DNA of 64,000 bases from Bacilli bacterium (GCA_024408335.1 JAKSVB010000006.1:1-64000); one strand, 5' to 3'; counted from the stretch's first letter, positions 1 through 10,195 are shown. The notes: generated from the letters alone by a model not told the origin. Translations and numbers: made by a program.

Positions 1-1
1 A

Positions 2-1369
2 CTCGCAGACGTCGTATTTGCATTAAGCAAAGAACTTATTAAAAAAGGCGATGAAGTAGTGGTCGTCCTTCCTTACTACACCGCTATCAAGAAGAAGAAT
101 CTCAAAGTCGAAGACAAGGGTTCAATCCATGTCCAGATGTCTTGGAGAAACCAAGGCGCTGAGGTTTTCGAAACCACAATCGATAATGTCAGATTCCTCC
201 TTGTCGAACACAATTATTATTTCGAAAGAAATAACCTCTATGGCTATGACGATGATGGCGAGCGTTTTGCCTTCTTCGCTTTAGCCGCTATGGAGACACT
301 TAAACTCATCGGCTTCAAAGCGGATGTCGCTCATCTCCATGACTGGCAAAGCGCCATGGTCTCCACTCTCATCAAAGAGCAAAAAGACCCATATTTCAAA
401 GACACCAAAACTGTCCTTACCATCCATAACCCAGCCTTCAAAGGCTACCTCGACAAATACTTCCTCAATAACTATTTCAATCTGAGCGATGAGATTTTCG
501 ATAATGGCAAAGTAAGACTCGATGGCATGGTTAGCACCCTTAAAGCGGGTATTGTTTACGCTGACGCGGTCACAACCGTTTCACCAACTCACCGCAATGA
601 GCTTTTGACTCCAGAACTTGGCCAAGGCCTCGACCATATCCTCGAAATGAGAAAAGGAACATTCACCGGCATTGCCAATGGCATCGATACCGAAGAATGG
701 GATCCAATGGTCGACCCTCTTATCGTCAAACACTTCAATCTTCGTAACCTCAAAACAGGCAAGAAAGAAAACAAAGCCGAGCTTCTTAAAGCCTTTGGCA
801 TTAAGGATCATGGCGGACCAGTCTATGGCATGGTTTCTCGTCTTTCCTGGCAAAAAGGCGTTGGCATCATGATTAATTCCATGAGAGACGCTTTAAGAAA
901 AGGCGCTTCTTTGGTTGTCGTCGGAAATGGCGAAGCTGAACTCGAAGCCGCTTGCTACGAACTCCAAAAAGAATTCCCTGAATCAGTAGGCCTATATATC
1001 GGCTATAGCAACGAAATGGCCCATAAAGTCTACGCAGGATGTGACTTTTTCCTCATGCCTAGCTTATTCGAACCATGTGGCATTTCCCAAATGATCGCTA
1101 AGCGTTATGGCACTCTCCCAATCGTCAGATGGACCGGTGGACTCGTCGATACAGTCGTTGGTTATACCAAAGACAATATAAATATTGCTGGCGGAATCGG
1201 CTTTAACGATTATAATGAAGCAGGTCTTTCCTTTGCGATAGAACTCTCTAGAGAGCTCTATGATGACAAAGAATCATACTGGACCTGCGTGAAGAATGCT
1301 ATGCGCGATGACCACAGCTGGGCAAAATCAACTGAGATCTATCAAGCGATTTACCATTCCCTCGCATAA
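2..1369 (+). CDS. glgA: Glycogen synthase (GT5), 5' end cut by window
   Basis: ADP-glucose:1,4-alpha-glucan glucosyltransferase, which extends glycogen in the cytoplasm. The reading frame is open to the left edge. The first visible residues (LADVVFALSKEL) match the region just after the KTGG substrate loop of GT5 enzymes, so only about 15-20 N-terminal residues are missing and the GTG at 59 is not the start. Visible motifs in order are HLHDWQSAMV, TIHNPAFKG, the ADAVTTVSPT segment, NGIDTEEWDP, the C-domain opening GMVSRLSWQKG, and the donor-site block EPCGISQMIAKRYGT followed by PIVRWTGGLVDTV with the conserved E-x7-E spacing. Other glg genes presumably lie to the left. It ends 18 bases before leuS. 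Confidence 0.95.
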   Translation, partial: LADVVFALSKELIKKGDEVVVVLPYYTAIKKKNLKVEDKGSIHVQMSWRNQGAEVFETTIDNVRFLLVEHNYYFERNNLYGYDDDGERFAFFALAAMETLKLIGFKADVAHLHDWQSAMVSTLIKEQKDPYFKDTKTVLTIHNPAFKGYLDKYFLNNYFNLSDEIFDNGKVRLDGMVSTLKAGIVYADAVTTVSPTHRNELLTPELGQGLDHILEMRKGTFTGIANGIDTEEWDPMVDPLIVKHFNLRNLKTGKKENKAELLKAFGIKDHGGPVYGMVSRLSWQKGVGIMINSMRDALRKGASLVVVGNGEAELEAACYELQKEFPESVGLYIGYSNEMAHKVYAGCDFFLMPSLFEPCGISQMIAKRYGTLPIVRWTGGLVDTVVGYTKDNINIAGGIGFNDYNEAGLSFAIELSRELYDDKESYWTCVKNAMRDDHSWAKSTEIYQAIYHSLA

Positions 1370-1387
1370 CTTGTGGGAGGATACATT

Positions 1388-3793
1388 ATGTCTTACAACC
1401 ATAGCGCCATTGAAAGCAAATGGGCTAAGTACTGGGACGAACACGACACATTTAAGTGTGACGTCCATGATTTTTCTAAACCAAAATATTACGCATTAGA
1501 TATGTTCCCTTATCCATCTGGACAAGGTTTACACGTCGGTCACCCAGAAGGATACACCGCTACAGATATCCTTTGCAGAATGCGTCGTATGCAAGGCTAC
1601 AATGTCCTTCACCCAATGGGTTGGGATGCTTTCGGTTTGCCAGCTGAGCAGTTTGCAATCCAAAACAACCAGCACCCAGAAATCTTCACCCGTAAGAACA
1701 TCGCTCACTTCAAAGAGCAAATCAAAGCCTTAGGCTTCTCATATGACTGGTCCAAAGAAACCGCCACAATCGATAGCGGCTATTACAAATGGACCCAATG
1801 GATTTTCATCCAAATGTTCAAGCACGACCTTGCATATGTTGACAATATCCCCGTCAACTACTGCCCAGAGCTTGGCACCGTCTTAGCAAACGAAGAAGTC
1901 ATTGATGGCAAGAGCGAACGTGGTGGCTTCCCAGTCATCCGTATGCCAATGCGTCAATGGATCCTCAAAATCACCAAATACGCCGATAGACTTGAGAAAG
2001 AACTCGAAGGTCTTGATTGGCCAAAGAGCACCCTTGAGATGCAACGTAACTGGATTGGACGTTCAACCGGTGTCCAAATCAGATTCAACATCAAAGGAGC
2101 AGAAGAGCACTTCGACGTCTTCACAACCCGCGTTGACACTCTCTTTGGCTGCACATATTGCTGCCTTGCTCCAGAACACCCACTTGTTAAGAAACTCGTT
2201 AGCGACGCTCAAAAAGAAGCGGTGGAGGCCTATGTCACCGAAGCTAGCAAGAAGAGCGACCTCATGAGAACATCTCTTGAGAAAGATAAGAACGGCGTCT
2301 ATCTTGGCGTCAACGCAATTAACCCAATTAATGGCAAGGAAATCCCTGTTTACGTTGCTGACTATGTCCTTGGCTCATATGGCACAGGTGCTGTTATGGC
2401 AGTTCCAACCCACGATGAAAGAGACTACGCCTTCGCTAAGAAGCATGGCCTTGAAATGATTCAAGTCCTTGAGGGCGATGTAAGCGAAACCGCAATGACA
2501 GGCGACGCTCCTCATATGAATAGTGACTTCGCTAACGGCATGATGATCGCTGAAGCAAAAGTCGCCATCACCAAGAAACTCGAAGAACTTGGCGCTGGCA
2601 AAGAAGTCGTTAACTATAAACTCCGTGACTGGATCTTCTCACGTCAACGTTATTGGGGCGAACCAATCCCAATGATGCACGATAAGGATGGCAATGAATT
2701 CCCAGTTCCAGAAGAAGAGTTACCACTCGTTCTTCCTGAACTTGCTGACTATCAACCAACTAGGGATGGCAAGCCACCTCTTTCCAAAGCAGACGCATCA
2801 TGGCTTAACGTTGAAAGTGATGGCAAAGCACTCGAAAGAGAAACCAACACCATGCCACAATGGGCTGGTTCAAGCTGGTATTACATCAGATATATCGATC
2901 CAAATAACGAAGAAGCAATTGCAGCTCCAGAACTCATTGAGCACTGGCTCCCTGTCGACATCTATGTCGGCGGTCAAGAACACGCTGTCCTTCACCTTCT
3001 CTACGCTCGTTTCTGGCACAAATTCCTTTACGACATCGGCGTCGTCAAATGCAAAGAACCATTCCAAAAGCTTTATCACCAAGGTATGATTCTTGGATCA
3101 AATGGCGAAAAGATGTCCAAATCACGCGGAAACGTCGTCAATCCTGATGATATCGTCGCAAGTAATGGCGCTGACTCACTTAGACTCTTCGAAATGTTCG
3201 CAGGCCCTCTAAGCGAAATGAAACCATGGTCAACCGAATCGCTTAACGGCGCTACCCGTTTCATCGAACGTGCCTTCCGTCTTGTTTCTGAAGAGAATTA
3301 CACCAAGCTCCTTAGCGATGAGAATTCAAAGGAACTCGATTATTCATATAACTTCTTAGTTAAGAAAGTCACCGAAGACTTTGAGGCTCTTGCCTTCAAT
3401 ACCGCCATCTCCCAAATGATGGTCTTCGTCAATGACTGCTACAAAGCTAAGAGCTTATACCGTCCATACATCGAAGGCTTCGTCAAGATGTTTAGCTGCA
3501 TCTGCCCATTCGCTGGCGAAGAGATGTGGGAACTTCTTGGTCACAAGGAAAGCTTAGCTTACGAAGCTTGGCCAACATTTGACGAGAAAGCAATCACTCT
3601 TGATACCGTTAAGCTCGCTTGTAGCGTCAATGGCAAAATGAGAGATGTCCTTGAAGTTAGCAAGACCGCAACTCAAGATGAAGTCATGGCTCTTGCCAAA
3701 GCATCAAGCAAAGTTATGGCATTTGTTGAAGGCCACGAAATCAAAAAAATCATATACGTTCCTGGACGTATCCTTAACATCGTTGTCGCCTAA
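1388..3793 (+). CDS. leuS: Leucyl-tRNA synthetase
   Basis: Class I aminoacyl-tRNA synthetase that charges tRNA-Leu, 801 aa. The HIGH motif is HVGH (residues 49-52) inside [12 protein letters not shown], and the KMSKS loop is at 575-579. The CP1 editing domain is present, with TTRVDTLFG and [15 protein letters not shown], whose Asp normally discriminates the amino acid. I chose the ATG at 1388 because GGGAGG lies 7 bases upstream; an in-frame GTG at 1373 would swallow that ribosome-binding site. The length is normal for a bacterial LeuRS without large insertions. The gene is followed by a strong terminator. Confidence 0.97.
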   Translation: MSYNHSAIESKWAKYWDEHDTFKCDVHDFSKPKYYALDMFPYPSGQGLHVGHPEGYTATDILCRMRRMQGYNVLHPMGWDAFGLPAEQFAIQNNQHPEIFTRKNIAHFKEQIKALGFSYDWSKETATIDSGYYKWTQWIFIQMFKHDLAYVDNIPVNYCPELGTVLANEEVIDGKSERGGFPVIRMPMRQWILKITKYADRLEKELEGLDWPKSTLEMQRNWIGRSTGVQIRFNIKGAEEHFDVFTTRVDTLFGCTYCCLAPEHPLVKKLVSDAQKEAVEAYVTEASKKSDLMRTSLEKDKNGVYLGVNAINPINGKEIPVYVADYVLGSYGTGAVMAVPTHDERDYAFAKKHGLEMIQVLEGDVSETAMTGDAPHMNSDFANGMMIAEAKVAITKKLEELGAGKEVVNYKLRDWIFSRQRYWGEPIPMMHDKDGNEFPVPEEELPLVLPELADYQPTRDGKPPLSKADASWLNVESDGKALERETNTMPQWAGSSWYYIRYIDPNNEEAIAAPELIEHWLPVDIYVGGQEHAVLHLLYARFWHKFLYDIGVVKCKEPFQKLYHQGMILGSNGEKMSKSRGNVVNPDDIVASNGADSLRLFEMFAGPLSEMKPWSTESLNGATRFIERAFRLVSEENYTKLLSDENSKELDYSYNFLVKKVTEDFEALAFNTAISQMMVFVNDCYKAKSLYRPYIEGFVKMFSCICPFAGEEMWELLGHKESLAYEAWPTFDEKAITLDTVKLACSVNGKMRDVLEVSKTATQDEVMALAKASSKVMAFVEGHEIKKIIYVPGRILNIVVA

Positions 3794-3810
3794 AAAACAA
3801 AAAACTATTA

Positions 3811-3836
3811 AACGGAGCAGATCAGCTCCGTTTTTC
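3811..3836 (+). terminator. Rho-independent terminator after leuS
   Basis: Perfect 8-bp stem AACGGAGC/GCTCCGTT (3811-3818 with 3825-3832), a 6-base loop and a T-run. Confidence 0.9.
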
Positions 3837-3907
3837 TTTGTTTCTGCCAAAATACTTTTTAAGTATCAATATTTGATATTTTTGTTTAAAACACTCATCT
3901 TTTTTTT

Positions 3908-3922
3908 TATAATAAAGGCATG
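3908..3922 (+). promoter_or_regulatory. -10 box of a probable leaderless promoter (GH3 gene)
   Basis: TATAAT at 3908-3913, then exactly six bases (aaaggc), then the ATG at 3920. Transcription would start at or next to the ATG. No convincing -35 is seen. The AAAGG could still act as a poor ribosome-binding site if transcription starts further upstream. Confidence 0.6.
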
Positions 3923-6900
3923 AAAAAGTTGAAAAAGATTTGTTTTGCGTTACTCCTCACGCCTTTTGCGTTTTCGTCTCTTTTGACTCAAAAAGAGCCT
4001 CTCATCAAAGACAAAAACGATCTTTTCGTTGCCGTCTCAAAAGATAGAAGTTCATACATAGAAAGAGGAACGGCATTAAACGCAAAAATCGCAGATGAAG
4101 GATTCGTCCTTCTTAAAAACGACGGAAGCTTACCTTTAGCAAAAGACACAAAGATTTCCTTATGCGGAAAAAGCTCGGTTTCGATCGTTCGTGGCGGAAC
4201 TGGCGCGGCTGCAGGTAGTATTTCTAATGGAGTCAAGGGAATTGATTTGGTTTCTTCTTTGGAAGACGCAGGCTTTAAGGTTAACCCAGACCTCGTAAGC
4301 TTCTATAAGGATGCGAATAGATCCGGAAGTGGACGTAACCATGGCAATGACGGGTGGCGCGGAAACTCAGAGAGCACCGTAGGCGAAACGCCTTGGTCAA
4401 GTTATGACAGTAACCTTTTAGCCACTTTTAATAATTATAAAGATGTAGGCATTCAGGTCATTAGCCGCGTAGGTATGGAAGGCGCTGACATCCAAACGAT
4501 TGACACAACCGATGACGTTAAGTTTGGCTTGTCTAATAAGCACGCTTTAGAGATGTCAGACAATGAGGAATATCTCTTCAATCAACTTCACTCTCTCGTA
4601 GATAAAATAGTCATAATCATCAATGCTCCAACGGTTTTTGAATGTGATGAGTTCTTTAAAGACGAAAAAGTCGCAGGCATCCTTTGGATTGGAAACCCTG
4701 GAGACGTAGGTGTTGGAGCAGTTGGCCGCATATTTAGCGGCGAAGTAAATCCTTCGGGCCGCACAGTCGATACATGGGCACGAGATTTCACCAAGGACCC
4801 AACATTCCAAAATTTCGGAGATAACCGCCAACATGGCAAAGTGCTTCCTGATGCGGCAAAGCTTAAACACCAATCCCTTGATACAATGTTTGCTTCTGAT
4901 GGTGCTCCGATGATGTCTTTCGGAACTGACCGTAATTACACTAGCCACCTAGAACCAAGGTGGTTCGATGAAGAGAACAAGATCGTTAGCGGTGGCGTCA
5001 ACGGCGTTAGACCGGCATCATACGTTTCATATGAAGAAGGCGTTTATGTTGATTATAGATATTATGAAACCCGCTACCAAAATATCTTGAATAAGAACGG
5101 TAAGACCGCAGCCGACTCATGGTATAACGGCGAAGAAGGTGTCGTTTTCCCATTCGGCTATGGCCTTTCATATACCTCGTTTACCCAAGAGATCGTTCAG
5201 GTTAACCCTAAGAAAAAGAGCAAGCTCGATAACACTACCGATATGATTGAGGTGTCTATTAAAGTCACCAACACTGGAAAAGTGGCAGGCAAAGACGCCG
5301 TCCAATTATATTGGAAAGCCCCTTATATCGATGGTGGCATTGAAAAAGCAGACCACGTTCTTTGTTCTTTTGACAAAACGAAAACAATCGAGCCTAACAA
5401 ATCCCAAATCGTCAATCTTTCCTTCCGTCTCCAAGATGTCGCTAACTACGACTACTTAGATGCCAATGGCAATGGCTTTAAAGGTTATGAATTAGATGCA
5501 GGCAAGTATGGTTTGCTCCTTAGCAAGAACGCTCATGAAGCATATGACGAAATTGAATTTGAAGTTGCTCAAAACGGAATTAAGTACCTCAATAACCGCT
5601 TCACTGGAAAAGAAGTCAAAAATAGATTTACCGATAACGGCATACGTTCGTCGATTCCTGGCGTTAACGACATCGAATTCACTAATATGTCACGTCGCGA
5701 CTTTGAAACTACGTTCCCTAGGTTCCCAAGCATTCAAGATAGAACTGTCAAAACCGGTTCAAAATATGAAGAATTCTTAACTCACGAATTCAATATTTGG
5801 GATATCCAAGAAGATAACGATTACACCCTTTTCCCTAGAGAAATGATCGTTAGCGAAACAGAAGCCAAAACAAAAGGATTCAAGCAAGCAAACTCAACTC
5901 TTAGCGCAGAAACCCGCATTCAGTTCGAAACGATGAGGGGCGTTAAGTATGACGATAGCAAATGGGATGAACTCATAAATCAAATGACTTGGTCCGAGCT
6001 TATGTGGTTTATCGAAGACTATCGAATGTCTTCTCCTCAACTTACCGAAATGGGCAAAGGCCGCGCGGCTGAAGGCGATGGTTCACAAAAATTCTACATC
6101 ATTTGGTGGGTTTCCTCGCCGATCATCGCAGCAACATTTAACCCACGACTTGCAAACGAACAAGGCGAATGTATAGCGGATGAAGCCCGCATCACTAACA
6201 GACAAGGATGGTGGGGCCCAAGCGCCAACATTCACCGTTCTCCTTTTGGCGGACGTAACTTCGAAAACTATTCAGCTGACCCTTTCCTTACTGGCAAGAT
6301 CGCTTCAAGCGTAGCTGGCGCAGCATCTAGAAGAGGCGTCTTTGTTCAAATGAGAAGCTTTGGTGTTTATAACCAGGAGAAAAACCGCGAAAGCGGAATC
6401 GTCTTCGTTAACGAACAAGCCCTTCGTGAAATCTATCTCAAAGGCTTTGAGATGGCGGTTACCGAAGCTAATATAAAAGGCTTACTTGGAAGCTACACTC
6501 GCATTGGTTTAGTTGATTCAGCAGCTTCATATTCTCTTAATACTGAAATCCTCCGTAATGAATGGGGCTTCAAAGGCTCAATCCTTTCTGACATGACCCA
6601 TTCTGGCTCACTTAGCATCAATGACAAATGCTACGAAAACGTCACAGCTAGAGTCTTATCTGGTCAAAACTGCCAACTCGATCCAACTGGTTTTAGTGGC
6701 CAAACCGCATCAACTTGGAACGCAAGCAAAGTGTGGTCTGGTGGAACTGGCGCCCCAACATATGAGCATAATGGAACTGAACACATCTCCTTCACTTGGT
6801 GGAATGCTGTTCGTGAAGCCGTCAAAGGCCACTTATACATGACGGCTAACTCCCTTTTAGCGGACAGCAAAAACGTCTTCCTCAAACAAAGCTTCGCAAA

Positions 6901-7327
6901 ATCTCTTGAAGTGAGAAAAGACTTCAAAATGAATATTGAAGAAGACATGCCTGGCCTTGCTATTGGTAGTAGCTATAATGGCTCAAAGATCGTTTCTGTC
7001 TCATACAAAATCAATGAAAACACACCTCTTCCAATGGGCCTTTCCCTTGATGGTGGCGTGCTTAAAGGAAAACTTAATGAAGTAGGCCTAATCAGGTTTG
7101 AAGTCATCGTTCAAGTTAAGCTTGCAAATGAAAGCGGCGATATATTTGCGATAGGCTACGAATTAGAAGCCACCCCAAATGGGTCTAGTAGCGCTAATGA
7201 TGGCAACAAATCAAACGCATCATTTATGACTATTGGCATCGCTACCGGCGTAGTTGCTATTGTAGCTATTGCCATTGTCTCTGTAGTCATCTTCTATAAG
7301 CACAAGAAAAAGGGAAAAGAAGCCTAA
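3920..7327 (+). CDS. Surface-anchored, circularly permuted glycoside hydrolase family 3 protein
   Basis: Large GH3 (beta-glucosidase-type) protein, 1135 aa. An N-terminal hydrophobic signal (residues 1-25) and a C-terminal transmembrane helix (about 1098-1122) followed by KHKKKGKEA suggest an outward-facing membrane-anchored enzyme. Domain order is inverted relative to most GH3 enzymes: the alpha/beta sandwich comes first (EGFVLLKNDGSLPL, residue about 57), then an FnIII-like domain (about 440-545), a long linker, and the TIM-barrel domain (about 690-1010). This inverted order is known in some rumen GH3 enzymes. The nucleophile Asp is present (SILSDMTHSG, D891). The usual Lys-His substrate-binding pair is replaced by R812-S813 in VQMRSFGVYNQE, so substrate or activity may differ from the paralogue at 26522-29503, which keeps KH. 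The sugar specificity cannot be read. Confidence 0.88.
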   Translation: MKKLKKICFALLLTPFAFSSLLTQKEPLIKDKNDLFVAVSKDRSSYIERGTALNAKIADEGFVLLKNDGSLPLAKDTKISLCGKSSVSIVRGGTGAAAGSISNGVKGIDLVSSLEDAGFKVNPDLVSFYKDANRSGSGRNHGNDGWRGNSESTVGETPWSSYDSNLLATFNNYKDVGIQVISRVGMEGADIQTIDTTDDVKFGLSNKHALEMSDNEEYLFNQLHSLVDKIVIIINAPTVFECDEFFKDEKVAGILWIGNPGDVGVGAVGRIFSGEVNPSGRTVDTWARDFTKDPTFQNFGDNRQHGKVLPDAAKLKHQSLDTMFASDGAPMMSFGTDRNYTSHLEPRWFDEENKIVSGGVNGVRPASYVSYEEGVYVDYRYYETRYQNILNKNGKTAADSWYNGEEGVVFPFGYGLSYTSFTQEIVQVNPKKKSKLDNTTDMIEVSIKVTNTGKVAGKDAVQLYWKAPYIDGGIEKADHVLCSFDKTKTIEPNKSQIVNLSFRLQDVANYDYLDANGNGFKGYELDAGKYGLLLSKNAHEAYDEIEFEVAQNGIKYLNNRFTGKEVKNRFTDNGIRSSIPGVNDIEFTNMSRRDFETTFPRFPSIQDRTVKTGSKYEEFLTHEFNIWDIQEDNDYTLFPREMIVSETEAKTKGFKQANSTLSAETRIQFETMRGVKYDDSKWDELINQMTWSELMWFIEDYRMSSPQLTEMGKGRAAEGDGSQKFYIIWWVSSPIIAATFNPRLANEQGECIADEARITNRQGWWGPSANIHRSPFGGRNFENYSADPFLTGKIASSVAGAASRRGVFVQMRSFGVYNQEKNRESGIVFVNEQALREIYLKGFEMAVTEANIKGLLGSYTRIGLVDSAASYSLNTEILRNEWGFKGSILSDMTHSGSLSINDKCYENVTARVLSGQNCQLDPTGFSGQTASTWNASKVWSGGTGAPTYEHNGTEHISFTWWNAVREAVKGHLYMTANSLLADSKNVFLKQSFAKSLEVRKDFKMNIEEDMPGLAIGSSYNGSKIVSVSYKINENTPLPMGLSLDGGVLKGKLNEVGLIRFEVIVQVKLANESGDIFAIGYELEATPNGSSSANDGNKSNASFMTIGIATGVVAIVAIAIVSVVIFYKHKKKGKEA

Positions 7328-7341
7328 TCGAATTAAACACA

Positions 7342-7373
7342 AAGCCGCTAAGGAAAACCTTAACGGCTTTTTT
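7342..7373 (+). terminator. Terminator after GH3 gene
   Basis: Stem AAGCCGCTAAGG/CCTTAACGGCTT with one mismatch, AAAA loop and a T6 run. Confidence 0.85.
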
Positions 7374-7388
7374 GAAAGCACAAACGGT

Positions 7389-8552
7389 TTATTCACCAAA
7401 ATGAATGTGTGATGTTTTTATTTTGTGAAATGTGGCTTTTCCAACTTTGTTTTCTTCTAATACACCGCTCTTTTTAAAACGACCTAGCGCATAGAACAAA
7501 GCTCTTTCGGATATGCCCGTTTCATTAATGATCTCTTGGTTTGATATGCCGTAATTCGACAAAATGGATGATTCAAAAATCAGCTGAAATGCCAAACGTT
7601 CAGCCTTAGAAAATGATTCGTCCGTTTTAATGATTTCAAGAAGTTCAAACTTCTCCTTTAATTCTTTTGCCGCTTTCGAAACGCCATCTTTCAATATTGA
7701 TATTATTTTCAAAACGAATTCGTTGATGCATCCAAATTCGTGTGGCTTTTTTGGGGCGTCGAAAGCTTTGTAATATTTGCTTTTTTGATTTGCGAAAGAC
7801 TTCGCAGTAAGAAACGCCAAAAGATTGTTTTCTTTTGAGTAGATGCCATTTGAAAACAAGAACCTTCCAAATCTTCCATTTCCATCATAATAAGGGTGAA
7901 TGGTTTCAATGACGAAGTGGCATAGGATCATTTTTTCAAGTTCGTTCATATCTGAATTGTATAAATCTAAGAAGAACTGCATGGCTTCGTTGATGTTTTC
8001 TTCGCCGTTAATGCCGTTATCAATTATCTTGACTCCGTCAGTGACGGTGACTTGGCCTTTTCTAAAAAACGTTCCATCAGGTTTATCGTCTTTGCTTAGA
8101 CACCCATCCATCAGACGATCATATGCATCTCTGATGTCTTGCAAAGAAGCGTATGTTTGATTCCCCTCTTCTAAAAGAAGCAAATAGGCTTTTGCGATCG
8201 ATTTAACCTTTTTGTCTTTGGATTTCTCTAAGTTATTTAACGTATAAAAAACATCGTGTCTTGTGGAATTGATATCCTCGATTTTGTTGGTGGAGAGCAC
8301 CTCATCAACTAAAAATGAGATGATGAGTTGTTTCTTGGCAAACTTAGAAAGCTTGGAAGCAAGAGCGTCAAAAGCGAGGCATTCGAGCTCAAGATCATGT
8401 AAAGCATCACTGATTTCGACAGTCTTAGAGTAAAAGAATTCTTTGCCATCGCCTTTTTTGAAAACGATAACGTTCTCGCTTAATCTAAGTGATTTGTAAT
8501 ACGCATCGAAATCTTCTTTCTTCAGCTTGTAATACATTTTCTCTAAGCTCAT
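7389..8552 (-). CDS. Fic family protein with C-terminal winged helix
   Basis: Probable AMP-transferase (Fic domain), 387 aa. The core motif HPYYDGNGRFGR (219-230) has every catalytic residue of HPFx(D/E)GNGRxxR. Upstream, STNKIED (87-93) resembles the self-inhibitory (S/T)xxxE(G/N) helix of class II Fic proteins, with Asp after the Glu. The C-terminal ~60 residues read as a winged helix-turn-helix (SNQEIINETGISERALFYAL). I moved the start from an upstream in-frame ATG (8663) to 8552 because GGAGG sits 8 bases upstream of it. It is a single-gene unit; the repeats upstream (8581-8647) may be its own operator. The target protein is unknown. Confidence 0.9.
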   Translation of the reverse strand: MSLEKMYYKLKKEDFDAYYKSLRLSENVIVFKKGDGKEFFYSKTVEISDALHDLELECLAFDALASKLSKFAKKQLIISFLVDEVLSTNKIEDINSTRHDVFYTLNNLEKSKDKKVKSIAKAYLLLLEEGNQTYASLQDIRDAYDRLMDGCLSKDDKPDGTFFRKGQVTVTDGVKIIDNGINGEENINEAMQFFLDLYNSDMNELEKMILCHFVIETIHPYYDGNGRFGRFLFSNGIYSKENNLLAFLTAKSFANQKSKYYKAFDAPKKPHEFGCINEFVLKIISILKDGVSKAAKELKEKFELLEIIKTDESFSKAERLAFQLIFESSILSNYGISNQEIINETGISERALFYALGRFKKSGVLEENKVGKATFHKIKTSHIHFGE

Positions 8553-8580
8553 TTTTTGTACCTCCGAAATGAATTCTATA

Positions 8581-8647
8581 ATTTGGACTGCAAAAATCAA
8601 TAAAAATTGCAGTCGAAAATGAAATTTTTGATTTGGACTGCAAAATC
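8581..8647 (-). repeat. GGACTGCAAAA repeats in the Fic promoter region
   Basis: ATTTGGACTGCAAAA occurs at 8581-8595 and again at 8631-8645, exactly 50 bp apart. An inverted copy of the core (TTGCAGTC) lies between them at 8607-8614. Three sites directly upstream of a gene encoding its own winged helix suggest operators for autoregulation (inference). Confidence 0.6.
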
Positions 8648-8661
8648 TTTTGTAAAACAAC

Positions 8662-8696
8662 AAAAAATCTAGGCTACTGAGGCCTAGATGATTTTT
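8662..8696 (-). terminator. Terminator of the coaX-ECF operon
   Basis: Perfect 8-bp stem ATCTAGGC/GCCTAGAT with a 7-base loop, bounded by A6 on the + strand (T6 on the minus strand) and GATTTTT on the other side, so it may work both ways. Confidence 0.8.
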
Positions 8697-8711
8697 GAAA
8701 AGTTCTAAGAA

Positions 8712-9284
8712 CTAATTACCGCTTACTGAAGTGGTTTTGTTTTTGGTAACGATTCTGATGATTTTGTAAATAGCAGGGGACATGATGACTGCGATTGCGA
8801 ACTCTATTGCAAAGTTAAGAGTGAATACAACGCCTAATAAAGTCATGACATCTCCTCCGAAAACGCTAAGGAAGAAGAGGATGGTTCCGCCTAAGAAAAG
8901 TCCTGTGTTGATAACTGGAACAACCAAAGAAGCAGCAAAACACGCAACGAGGTCCTGCTTCTTTTTTAGAAGCTTGAATAAGAATCCTGAAACAAGTCCT
9001 GCAAGTCCGGTCTTGAGAACACAAAGAAGGATTGTTAAGAAGACGTTTACTGCTAAGAAACCTGCTGTAGCAGGGTCAAGAACGACTAAGATGCCGTCAA
9101 CTACGCCAAGGAACAAACCGCACCATGGGCCATAGATACATGCTCCAACGACAATTGGAACAAGAGCAAAGTTAAGCTTTAAAGCTGGTGTTGGGATGAA
9201 GGTGCTGAAAGCCCATAATCCCGCTAAGATAGCAGTCAAGATGGCAATGCCTGTCATCTCTCTGACAGTGATTTTTGATTTCAT
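8712..9284 (-). CDS. ECF transporter substrate-binding (S) component, probably pantothenate
   Basis: Integral membrane protein of 190 aa with about six hydrophobic helices. Segments such as LKLNFALVPIVVGACIYGPWCG and GVVDGILVVLDP match the vitamin-binding S components of energy-coupling-factor importers, which share an EcfAA'T module encoded elsewhere. It lies 68 bp downstream of coaX on the same strand, with its own GGAG ribosome-binding site. Co-transcription with pantothenate kinase makes pantothenate (PanT) the most likely substrate, but this is inferred from context only. Confidence 0.8.
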   Translation of the reverse strand: MKSKITVREMTGIAILTAILAGLWAFSTFIPTPALKLNFALVPIVVGACIYGPWCGLFLGVVDGILVVLDPATAGFLAVNVFLTILLCVLKTGLAGLVSGFLFKLLKKKQDLVACFAASLVVPVINTGLFLGGTILFFLSVFGGDVMTLLGVVFTLNFAIEFAIAVIMSPAIYKIIRIVTKNKTTSVSGN

Positions 9285-9352
9285 TTTTGTTTTCTCCTAA
9301 AGAAAAGAAGTAGCCCAAAGATATTGGAGGTATTATTTGTTCTCTTTTGCCA

Positions 9353-10108
9353 TTACTTCCTCTTGTAATAGATAGAAGCCAAACCAAAAAGGGTAAGATT
9401 CTCGTCGTAATTAAATCCATCGAGGTGGTCGATGATGTATCTTGAGTTGCCACCTGTGATGATCTTTTTTAACGGATAGCCCGCTTCTTTTTCGAAAGCG
9501 GCAGCAAACCCTTCGATCTCGAATTCGGTACCATAGATGATGCCGGAATTCATGCAATCTAAAGTGTTTTTACCTACCGCGTTCTTAGGTGCTTTGAGGC
9601 TGATTTCAGGAAGAGCAGCTGCTCCAGAAACCAAAGCGTCGATGCTGATTCTGACGCCTGGTGCAATTGAAAGACCTGCGAAAGCTCCTTCTTTGTCGAG
9701 TAATATGTATTTATTTGCAGTGCCTAGATCAACGATTAAGCACCCTGTTCCATATTTGGTTAAGGCTCCTACGGCATCGGCGATTAAATCTGCGCCGACC
9801 TCACTAGGATAATCAACTTTAAGCTTAAGCCCTGTTTTGAGTCCAGGTCCTAAGGTCAGAGCTTTGACACCCCAATCACTTGCCATATCAACATATAGCG
9901 AAGTCTTACTTGGAACGACTGAGGAAATGATGACTCCTTCAATCTCTCCAACCTCTTTGTGGAGCATCTTGAATCCCGCTCCTTTGACTTTTGCGTCATC
10001 CGCTGAGGTAACGGATGAAGTCTCGAACTTATGGGTCGCGATTAGTTTCTCGCCTTCAAAGACACCAAAGTTCGTCATGGTGTTGCCAATATCGATGGCT
10101 AATAGCAT
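9353..10108 (-). CDS. coaX: Type III pantothenate kinase
   Basis: Phosphorylates pantothenate in the first step of CoA synthesis; 251 aa. The ASKHA-fold motifs are visible: the N-terminal phosphate loop AIDIGNT, the GADLIADA segment (family consensus GADR), the DLGTA loop, and GISIAPGVRISIDAL. The start at 10108 follows GGAGGT; an in-frame ATG at 10135 lies before that site and is rejected. It is the first gene of an operon with the ECF S component. The last CoA enzyme, CoaE, is encoded in this window as a fusion at 44806-46185. Confidence 0.93.
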   Translation of the reverse strand: MLLAIDIGNTMTNFGVFEGEKLIATHKFETSSVTSADDAKVKGAGFKMLHKEVGEIEGVIISSVVPSKTSLYVDMASDWGVKALTLGPGLKTGLKLKVDYPSEVGADLIADAVGALTKYGTGCLIVDLGTANKYILLDKEGAFAGLSIAPGVRISIDALVSGAAALPEISLKAPKNAVGKNTLDCMNSGIIYGTEFEIEGFAAAFEKEAGYPLKKIITGGNSRYIIDHLDGFNYDENLTLFGLASIYYKRK

Positions 10109-10195
10109 TTGGTCTACCTCCGCTCCGACCTCCATCTATATGAAGTGCCGGGCAAGGACATTATATTCTTTAGCGATTTTGGAAGGAAGATGAGA

